Assembly (NCBI RefSeq): GCF_947507565.1
Contig: NC_089187.1
Location: 1,612,001-1,676,000 of the forward strand
DNA: 64,000 nt
From: Oscarella lobularis
Taxonomy: Eukaryota; Porifera; Homoscleromorpha; Homosclerophorida; Oscarellidae
Direction of reading: 5' to 3'
Part shown: in pieces, positions 56,217 to 64,000 of the stretch
Layout of the letters: every line of letters starts with the position of its first letter
Numbering within the stretch: the stretch's first letter is position 1
The notes under the pieces: generated by a model
Seen by the model: the letters and a program-made list of their open reading frames with translations, nothing else
What the model was told of the DNA's origin: nothing
Database searches by the model: none
Program-made: the position numbers and the translations under genes

Positions 56217-57639
56217 TTTATCTGTAATTACATCCCGATGCATCCTTATGAAAACATTTTATCTAAAAACAGCTGTCTATTTTAGGCGTGTTTAAAATTA
56301 ATTAATAATGAAATGATTGATATAAACGGTTATCTGGGCGTCGTTGCGTTGATTGCTTCCTTATTGTTTCACCTGATTGTATTCATTGTCTGTAGCAGTG
56401 TATGTTAGAGGTGTGTTTAGGTTCCGAAATTTAGTTACGTATAATTTTTTGGCAAAGCGTCTCACTTTATCCGGGAAACGCCGAAATAGAAACCTGCTTC
56501 TTTCTGACTTTGTGGGGACGCAAGGACGCAACGATGATCGCGAGGAGCCGTGAAGGTGAAGCAAATTATTGCGCTGTGAAAATGACTAGGGGGCTCTCTT
56601 TATATTTAGGACGCTAGACGTTCGCTTCGTTCTCGCCCAGCACAAGACGCTCGAGCAAGTTTTTCGCATCCTGGAACAAGCATGAAGCATAAAGGCAGGT
56701 AAACAGACACCATAGCGATTTCAAAGGACGAAAGGACCCCTCGACCAAATCTCTAAGCGACACGCATTGTAATACATGTACGAGCAAGCCCAAAGAGCCC
56801 CAAAGACTCGGAAGTCGGTTTTCATGTCCGTTATAGCTAGCTGATCATCAAAGTGAAGTCTAAGACATGAAACCCTCAGGCTTAGTTGTATCCCTATATT
56901 ATCTAGTATCCCTGGTTGTACTAAAGGGAATCCGGAAGTTGGTCTTGGCCTTTTTCATGTGAAATACCGGCGCACTCTGTTTGACCTCGTAGCCATTGTT
57001 ATACTGATAAAATTGAATAGATTGAACACTATCGGTTATATAGAGTTTCATCCCTGAACTATAGCACACGCTTTTCGTCTTGAATTCCAAATTTTCTGCG
57101 TCAAACGATAGGTCTTTAATTGACTCTACTATCTCAAATTTGTCTGCCGGGCCCTAATTAGAATGGCTGATATTAATAAGTACCGGAAGTGGGTCTCTTT
57201 TGTGCGAAATTTGAGCGTTAGGGACTATTTGACATTGTAGGGTTCTTATACTAATAAAGTAGAGTTGATCTGGCTCATTTGCTTGGAAATCTGAGAGATG
57301 GGATTTTTTGGCATCCCTGAACTATAGCACACGGTTTTTGGTCAGTTTGGGTCACCTCTCTTATTCCCGATATTTCTTTATAAAACGATGGAGATTGGTT
57401 GCCTGTTTGACCTCGCAGTACCGAACTGACATCAAACGATAAATCTTGGCTAAAATTGGCTTTTTTTGTAGAAGTCAATATTACACATGGATCAATGCCC
57501 CCCTCCTCCACGGCGTGAAGAGGATAAATAGTTTTGATTAGATTTAACGCACTAATTTTTCATTTATTTTATTTCTCTCCTCTCTCCAATTCATCGGCCA
57601 ATCGGAAGAAGAAGTAGACGAAGACATCCCCTGAGGACT
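56217..57639. other. Gene-poor region with short dispersed repeats
   Basis: Repeated phrases occur here: ATCCCTGAACTATAGCACACG near 57048 and 57316, CTGTTTGACCTCG near 56978 and 57404, and CGGAAGT(T/G)GGTCT near 56934 and 57184. The pattern suggests two diverged copies of a ~270-430 bp repeat. No coding potential was recognised. Confidence 0.5.
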
Positions 57640-57800
57640 TGGGTCAAAGTCTCCCTCCTTGTGGGCTGGAGGTTAATATGCGCCTCCCTCCTTGGCAGCC
57701 GGAGGTTAATCCGCTGTCCTCCTGGGGACTTGGGATAAAGTCTTCCTCCTTGAGGGCTGGAGGATAATGCGCCTTTCCCCTGTGGACTTGGGTAAAGTCC
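57625..57800. repeat. Imperfect minisatellite (~65-70 bp period)
   Basis: Units built on GGACTTGGG(T/A)(C)AAAGTC, CTCCCTCCTTG, GGGCTGGAGG and TTAATATGCGCC repeat about three times with substitutions and indels. The phrases 'GACTTGGG..AAAGTC' and 'GGCTGGAGG.TAAT.GCGCCT' each recur in order. Confidence 0.6.
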
Positions 57801-59673
57801 ACTGTGGGGACTGCAGTCTCAGTCTCACCGCTTGGCCAGCAGGTTAAGCGGCAGCGCAGGAGCGGCGGCGCAGAGACCATAAAAGTAGAAAGTCGCATTT
57901 TTAAATTTTTTTACATCCGGGACTTTTTCAATAACTTTTTGAACATAGTTTCTCCTACTTTTCAACGCAAAGACAAGCGCGCGCAACATGCAACGTGCTC
58001 CGCGCGCGTTAGCTTAGGAACTTGTGCATGCAAGGTCCTAAGGCTGACGTGCGCTGCTGCTTTTGTCTCCATGCAGGAGATCAAAAGCTGTGTGCACCTA
58101 CAGCACTAAAATCTCATGCAAAAAAACGCGCAAAGATGTTTTCATCTCCCTTCTTCTCCCTTCTTCCCTTTTCGATTTGCTGGCGAAGCTAAACTAAGGA
58201 GAAAGACATTCAATTCAAAGTTGTTTCTTTATATAATCATTTTTTTTATCATAATCTACAGTTGGCAAAAATGATTAATAAATTATGCAGTCAACAGAGG
58301 TGATCACTGATTGCCAAAAGGCAGTAAGTGATTGCCATATTGTCTGTACAGTTTATGAGGTAGAGAACTATAGAACACGATCTAGGAGGGAATCAAAAAT
58401 CTAATCGCGACTCAACTCTGCACATCACGTTTAGCTGTTGTTGCATTATGCCTTACCAAAAGTCACTAGATAACTGATAAGAAATGCGTCAGATGGGATC
58501 TCGATCGGTGGCCCATGTGATGCAAGTGAACGTCATCGGAGCTTAGACGGTAAACCTATCCGCAATGAGGACCTCATCAGACTGTATCAAAGCTGATAAG
58601 TACAGTACTTTCAAGCAAAAAAAACGGTGGGTCCGTAATTTCTTAAATTGCTTGCTCCGCGAGACTTCCGTTCTGTTCTCACCTAAAGTGCCTACATAAG
58701 AAAGAGTTTTTTCGTTGACCCTTCGTATCTTTTTTTCTCCTTACTTTGCACAAACGATTGAGCTTGGCGGGGCGTCCACCGCCCTGCTGCGCCGACGACG
58801 ATTTCATCAAATCAAATAATCCATGACGTCAAATTTTCTAGACGGCAACGTACTCACCACTTATAGAAGCACACGACGATTTCAAAAGGCGAAACGTAAA
58901 CGCTGGATCGATCAAACCGGGGTGCGTAGACGCGCCAAGACAATCTCAAATATAGGCAAAGTAATGGCCCGCATTACTTTCCCCTACGAATAAAATATCC
59001 TTAACCTTGTTCTCTTGCTCTGTGCAAGACTTCTTCTTACCTATGGTTCTGCGTTCTCGCAATATGGATTCATATCAAATTTAATACATGTCTACCTACT
59101 ACATAGAGAAAAGATTTGATCTCTTTTGCCCGATTGCTTCTCGCTTACTTTAATTAAAATTGTACTGAAAACGTAGCGGAGCAAATGCCAGGATGTCCGG
59201 CACGGTTCTCAGTCAGCATCCTTCAATGGTGTCTACTTTTTGACGGCAGCCGCCGCAGTAGAAGATCCATGAAATGTTCTTGAAAATTCTGACTCTGCCA
59301 CACACGTTGCATTAAAATTTATACTCGGTTTCTATGACTACCTGACTAGACGATACATCATGCCGATGATTTTCTCTCCTGACGCTCCAACGAGCGACGA
59401 CTTGATGGCGGAGAAAGGAATTCAAATCAACTCCTGAACGCGTCTGTTGAAGCGCCTAAGAACAAAGACCGTCTCATTGGCCATGTTCACTTTTTCCACT
59501 CAAACCTCCTTGGACATCTTTGCGCAAAGCCTATCTGTCAATAATCCAGTAGATGCTGGAGTTCAGTAAGAATTTTTCTCGCCTACACCCACATGAAAAA
59601 ACAAAAGTTAATTAAAAATATGACGTCATAGTCACAGTAGACGTCAATTTTAAATGAGCATAGAAAGCAAATT
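57801..59673. other. Long intergenic region with weak coding hints only
   Basis: At 58807-58745 on the minus strand an ATG opens a 21-codon frame (MKSSSAQQGGGRPAKLNRLC) ending at a good donor (AAA|GTAAGG), which could be a first coding exon, but I find no convincing next exon. Near 59330-59430 (plus) a short frame (DYLTRRYIMPMIFSPDAPTS) ends in a stop. Neither is strong enough to call a gene. Confidence 0.3.
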
Positions 59674-60170
59674 TCACGGTAAGTACAGTATGAGATCGCA
59701 CACTTGGGAATCCAGTTCCTGATATCTACCGGTAGTCCGTAGATCGATAGAATGGTAGTTGCAGAGCATTGTGAGTGTAGTCACGAGCGCGTTTTTCGTT
59801 GCCTCGGAACTCGGGCGCGTGGTGTAGAATTCGTAGGAGAGCGTTTTTCGATAGCACGTCGCTCCCAGGTTGTCTAAACCGCTCGAATTCGAGCTTCCTC
59901 GCCGTAGGACTAAGAACAGCTCTCTTTGTCTTCGTAATTTAGACAACGGCTCGACGGGGCCCCGGAGTTCGCGTCAGGGCCCCCGATCGAAATTTCGCGA
60001 ACGAATCCTCTGCAACAGAAAAATGATGAGAAATGCTGATTCGCAAAAAAGTCTCCAGTCGGCGACCTGTCCGCCTGGCGGCCTGCCGCGAGACGTTCTT
60101 TCGGCCACATGCACGGGACAGGACGTGGATAAATAATCACGTGCATTCAGTGCTAATAACTTCAATCGCT
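59674..60170 (-). CDS. Hypothetical minus-strand frames (unsupported)
   Basis: A 90-codon frame (59946-59674) and overlapping frames to about 60165 give no recognisable domain, signal peptide or clear splice partner. They coincide with the GC-rich repeat block shared with 50788-50842. They may be a 5' exon or chance. Confidence 0.15.
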
Positions 60171-60501
60171 CGCTTCCTGTTCGTGATGCAGATAGATACT
60201 GTGTATTGTTTCTTCACGAAGAATCTACTGACTGAAAATCAACTGATCGAAAACTGTCTAATTCACACAGAAATTTCTAATCGAAAAAAAGAAAAAACAA
60301 CAACAAATCCCAAAAAGCACATGCACACGCAATATCAAACCTTGCGGTTTACACGAACTCCTTTTCATCTTTCAATTCGTCCAAATGAACATAACGAAAC
60401 TGTTTCTCTGCCTGATGCACTGAAGGAGTATAGGAAACGTTAGTAGCAATTTGAACGTATCCCTAGTTAACAGCGAGTAAGTGTTTCTTTCAGTTAATTA
60501 A

Positions 60502-62788
60502 TTACAGTATCCTCCAACGTACTGGTCCTTGCATCAAAACTGGATTGACGAATGATACACCATCGATAACAGGTACAGCAAACCCAGTAGCGCCGTACTC
60601 TATATATGACAGCGTAAAAATGTCAGACAATCGACAGGCAATGCTTACTGTTAAGCTTAGGAATAAGCACAATGTGAGACACAAAATTGACTAAAACTTC
60701 AAAACTAGCAGCCTATAGAACCCAAATAGCATTTTTTTGTAAAGTTAGAGTCTGAACCACGTAATTTGATACGCACCTTGATGTCTCCAACATTAGTAGA
60801 AACTAAACTAATGTCTGACCTAGTCAAATGAGTTTATTGAAGAGATTGCACGGCATTTTATATAGTACTTGAGATATGTAGCATTGGCGGTGACTATCTC
60901 CTGGGTGCCGCTCTTTGCAAGAGCTGCACGAACAGTAGCACGCATGACCTTAACAAATACAATTGAATCGACTTACGGCGAGCAAGGAAATGCACTGTCT
61001 TACTACTCCAAGTGTGAAAGCCTCGACTTTGGTTGCGTTGTCTACCAGAACGTAAAACACAGCTTCGCCGGGAGCGGTAAAGTTTATGAAGGACGACGTT
61101 ATGTTTATATACGGAGCTGACGTGGCGTTAACAAGGATTTGAAGAGCCTTGTTAGGGTACTTGCTGTAAAGCTAGCAAATAAAAGAAAAATAGAGCAAGT
61201 GCTCATGCAGGAGGAAACTTTGGTTACCCCAGGAGCAAACTCTTTGAAAGAATTTGTATCAAGAGAAAATAGTGGATTGCTCGGAATCTAGGTTTTGGGA
61301 ATAAAAAAGTGTCAGTGTGATGCTGTGAAGTCGTACCATGCTTTGCGTGATATTGATCTTTAAAACTCCAGCTTTCTGATACACGAAGCCGGCCGTATTT
61401 GCCACGTAGTCCGTTATCCAAACAGACAGCATTGAGAACGATGCGATGGCATTTGTTGGAGGAAGAGGCGGCGGTTGAAAAGGAGGATCACTCGGATCCG
61501 GAGTGTAAATAAAATCACACTAGGCAAATAATTATTAATATTAGTGTTTTTTGATCGATAAGAATGGCATATACGTACGTACCTTATGAAGCGTCTGCAT
61601 GTACGTAGAATTGAAAATTGGTGGTTGAGTCAGTGCTAAATTAATTTCTGCATCAGAAGAAACTTTCTGCAAAACTAAAAAAAAATTTGGTTAGGAATCT
61701 AGATTTGTGTACGCGAATATGAAGACACAGTACTAACGTGGAAGAGTTGATAAAGATTTGTTCGCCTCAGTGTTAATGGCATTCGTGGCAGCACTGCAAA
61801 CCTAGTTTGTTAAACATCTCTTATGGAACTAATCTGCCAGAAGGGAATTATGATTACCTACCGATTTTTCCATACTGCCTTTGAGCCCATCTGCTATATT
61901 ATCAGCAAACAGGTTGTAAAGCCAGCTGAAACAACACACTGCAATTTTAAAAAGACTTTTGCCCAACGTTACGTGTCATACCTAGCTCCACCATGAAAGT
62001 GAACGTCCAAGTTACCAATGACAAAACTGCAGCTTTTGTCTGAAACTGTGGGGTGACCACTGCTGTCAACACCTGATCAGACAAGATACCATTTTTGCAA
62101 GTGCCCAGATTTCATTTCACTTTAAAGTGTGTACGCACCAAGGTTAACAACCGCCGTCAAACTGACATCGCTCGCAGACACATCTGCACTTCCGCTATCA
62201 GAGATGTGAATCCTAAAAGCGGTTCTCAATAAAAGGTCTCAGAGTTTGGATTTCCCCTTGCCAGCCGTGATTGCTATAATGCCAATTCGCCGACGCTGCG
62301 ATGGAAACGCCCGCAAGAGAAATTTCGATGCCTGTGCTCGCAACTGTTTTCAAAGCAGATGAAGCAATCGAAAATTGCGTTAGTCTTATGCTGAAAGAGA
62401 AACGGAAAAGTGGAAATCAAAAGGGGGAAATGAAAAGCCGCTGCCTGCAAGGCAGTCTAAGGCTTTCGGTTTCGGTAGCTTTCGGTTTCTGTTTTGCTCT
62501 TCTCACTTTGTAAAAGAGTAGTCTATGCCACCTATGACAGGTACGTGAGCTGATCCACTTTGGTCTGGGATAGAAATGCTTTTGAGTTCATTCACAAGAA
62601 CTGGGACTCCAACTTGGCGGACTATGTCAGGGAAGTTCAAGATTTCACCATTATTGACTTTGCAATGGCACTAGACTCTTACCGTAGTCTAGTCCTATCT
62701 GCGTTATTTCTGTTCTAAATCCGGGATTGACGAGGAAAACGACGGGTGAGTTGCAAAGAACGAGAAAGAGCAACGCCAACGCTGCCAT
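60502..62788 (-). CDS. BPI/LBP/CETP-family lipid-binding protein (secreted, multi-exon)
   Basis: Exon 1 starts at 62788 with a signal peptide (ALALLFLVLCNSPVVFLV) followed by NPGFRTEITQIGLDY, the hallmark N-terminus of BPI/LBP. Later exon pieces keep family order: VNELKSISIPDQSGS, IEISLAGVSIAASANWHY, CSFVIGNLDVHFHGGASWLY, LKGSMEKSVC, SSDAEINLALTQPP, NPSD-type linker PFQPPPLPPTN, DYVANTAGFVYQKAGVL (start of the second lobe), YPNKALQILVNATSAPYI, and a final exon with GFAVPVIDGVSFVNPVL ending at the stop at 60502. Both lobes of the boomerang fold are therefore present in about nine or ten exons. Known: members bind LPS or lipids and act in antibacterial immunity or lipid transport. The two lobe cysteines expected for the conserved disulfide appear in the CSFV and KSVC pieces. 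No breaks were seen, but I did not verify every splice site. Confidence 0.8.
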
Positions 62789-62879
62789 AATACACGGAAC
62801 AGAACAGAGAATAGAATGACGATAGTGCAGCGCGCGTTAGCTAAAGTCTTAGTGGCCGCCAGAGATAAATATTTATCTC

Positions 62880-63525
62880 TGGTACAGACATAGATGGTAC
62901 AGCCTCTAGTATCCGTGGTACAGCCAGCACGACACGCAGGAGAGTCAAATTTTCGCGTCTCCGCAGTAGGTCATGTTCCTCCTACTAGTAGTACTAATGA
63001 AGTGTTGGTTCCTTTAGTCCATCCTGGGGCTCTTAATCCACATCTTTTAGGTACGTTTCAGGCATTTGACTTCCTATGCTATCCGCAAAACGATACCAAC
63101 CGTCAACCAGGGTATTATCACAGTGGGATCCTCCCAAAGCTAAAGTCAGTCTCCAATCATCTGACAACTCTATACAGTTTCCGTGACATGGAGCAAAGGT
63201 CCAGTTTCGCCCTTTTGCCCCTTTTGGCCCGCTCCTCCTTTATGTCCCTCTTCCCTCTTGCCTCCTGAAAATCCTGGAAACTCTCGCTCTCCTAGCTCTA
63301 ACTCCTAACTCCCTTGCTTCCACTGGGCCCAGTAAGTTCTGTTTCACCTCGACTTCCTATATCTATTTCCTATGGTCCCGTGTTTTCTAATAACCCCTTT
63401 CCCTCGGGTCTACCAGGAACCCCATCGTTTCCTTTCAGTCGACGATTTCCCTTGCTTCCTTTAGTCCAAGAAAGCCAGGATGTCTAAAAGTCTTTGTTTT
63501 CCTTTCGGCCCACCGACGCCAACTT
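62880..63525 (-). pseudogene. Decayed collagen / D8C (uromodulin-like) gene fragment
   Basis: On the minus strand, Gly-X-Y runs appear in more than one frame: GHPGFLGLKGSKGN and GNDGVPGRP near 63400-63480, then GGAGQKGQKGETGP near 63200-63245. They lead into a D8C-like domain: CHGNCIELSDDWRL, SHCDNTLVDGWYRFADSIGS, QMPETY, then after a +1 shift RCGLRAPGWTKGT (near 63020). This CD..L..GWYRF..G..MP....CG..APGW order is that of uromodulin/GP2-type D8C domains. Frames break several times, with TGA and TAG codons and the shift between TYL and RCG, so it is most likely a pseudogene. Intact cnidarian and sponge proteins join collagen repeats to D8C or similar lectin-like ends. Confidence 0.6.
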
Positions 63526-63606
63526 TCTCATTGGGTGCAAATAGCTCTCAGAAAATTCCTCATTGCCTTCGCCAAGCTCCCGGCGCCGAGCATCACTGTG
63601 ACGACG

Positions 63607-63684
63607 TAGCCTCGCATGCCAGGCCCTTTTCCTCCGTGGATCGAGTATAGGAGAAAATTTAAAGGCCTGGCATATGCGAGGCTA
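63607..63684. mobile_element. 78-bp hairpin MITE, 9-bp TSD (copy 3)
   Basis: TAGCCTCGCATGCCAGGCC and GGCCTGGCATATGCGAGGCTA are the two arms. The 9-bp direct repeat GTGACGACG flanks it at 63598-63606 and 63685-63693. The inner stem is less perfect than in copies 1 and 2 (an AAATTT patch replaces the C/G tract), suggesting an older insertion. Confidence 0.9.
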
Positions 63685-63693
63685 GTGACGACG

Positions 63694-64000
63694 TACTCTT
63701 CATTTCGTCGTCTCGAGCTCTTAAGTCACTGCGAGCTGCAGTGTAACTATCGGTCACATCCTTTTCACGTTCTACTAGCGGCGACTGCAACTGAACGTTT
63801 AGTATATGCCAAAACAAGCGTATTTGGCTGCATGATGACTAGAAATCCTACTATAAAACAGAGAGCCAAATTGAAAACAGCCACAAATGGTGAGTACGAT
63901 TAGACGCACTCATTCTCATCAAGGACTGTGATCTTGGAGAGAAATTGCTCGCGTCACAGCATATTATATACTATCCTCTTCTTACTGGTAAAAAACGTGT
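63694..64000. other. Right edge, no gene recognised
   Basis: Only a chance frame to 63903 is present; no domain or repeat was identified. Confidence 0.3.

Noticed and set aside
62894-63268. Plus-strand 124-codon frame
   Set aside because: It is antisense to the collagen/D8C remnant and has no domain of its own.

Overview
This is animal nuclear DNA, most likely from an early-branching, compact-genome metazoan. A sponge fits best, possibly a homoscleromorph, but that is inference from gene content and compactness; no marker in the window fixes the taxon. The evidence is: GT/AG introns of about 50-170 bp, secreted multidomain proteins, a receptor tyrosine kinase, a rhodopsin-type GPCR, a BPI/LBP-like protein, decayed collagen/D8C and beta-mannosidase genes, and short inverted-repeat DNA transposons. 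There are no bacterial operons, and I saw no tRNA, rRNA or CRISPR array.

Left half (1-30,330): two giant secreted-protein genes lie head to head. Gene A (minus, start near 18,644, running off the left edge) begins with a signal peptide and a vitellogenin/apolipophorin-type large lipid transfer N-terminus split over exons 1-3. Exon 3 is about 15.5 kb without an intron. It adds a long amphipathic helical region, a beta-rich region, a polybasic furin-type site and about two dozen copies of a ~95-residue Ig/FN3-like repeat. Gene B (plus, 20,983-30,229) has a signal peptide, a TSP1-like segment, four cysteine-rich repeats and about 20 copies of the same repeat. The 2.3 kb between the two starts holds a diverged tandem duplication with four ETS-like motifs. 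Both genes are broken in an exon by related inverted-repeat DNA elements (494-2255 and 22,612-23,545), each with an exact 7-bp target-site duplication.

Centre (30,330-41,300): a spacer with a decayed beta-mannosidase, a small cysteine-rich secreted protein candidate and a hairpin MITE, then a second inverted copy of the giant locus: B' (minus, degenerate), a 200-N gap, and A' (plus). A' is the uninterrupted counterpart of the gene A insertion site. It shows what follows in such a gene: Calx-beta-like, cadherin, cysteine-rich, TSP3, EGF, DUF4215-like and further cadherin-like domains. The locus therefore reads A<- ->B spacer B'<- ->A', a large palindrome whose inner part is probably missing in the gap.

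Right half (41,300-64,000): decayed cadherin-like exons; a 7.2-kb intronless gene for a secreted SpvB/FG-GAP/RHS protein of bacterial toxin-complex architecture (43,348-50,595, minus); a single-exon class A GPCR (51,619-52,635, minus); a receptor tyrosine kinase (53,693-56,155, minus); a gene-poor stretch with repeats; a multi-exon BPI/LBP-like gene (60,502-62,788, minus); and a decayed collagen-D8C fragment near the right end. Three 77-79 bp perfect-hairpin MITEs with 9-bp target-site duplications are scattered at 31.5, 42.8 and 63.6 kb.
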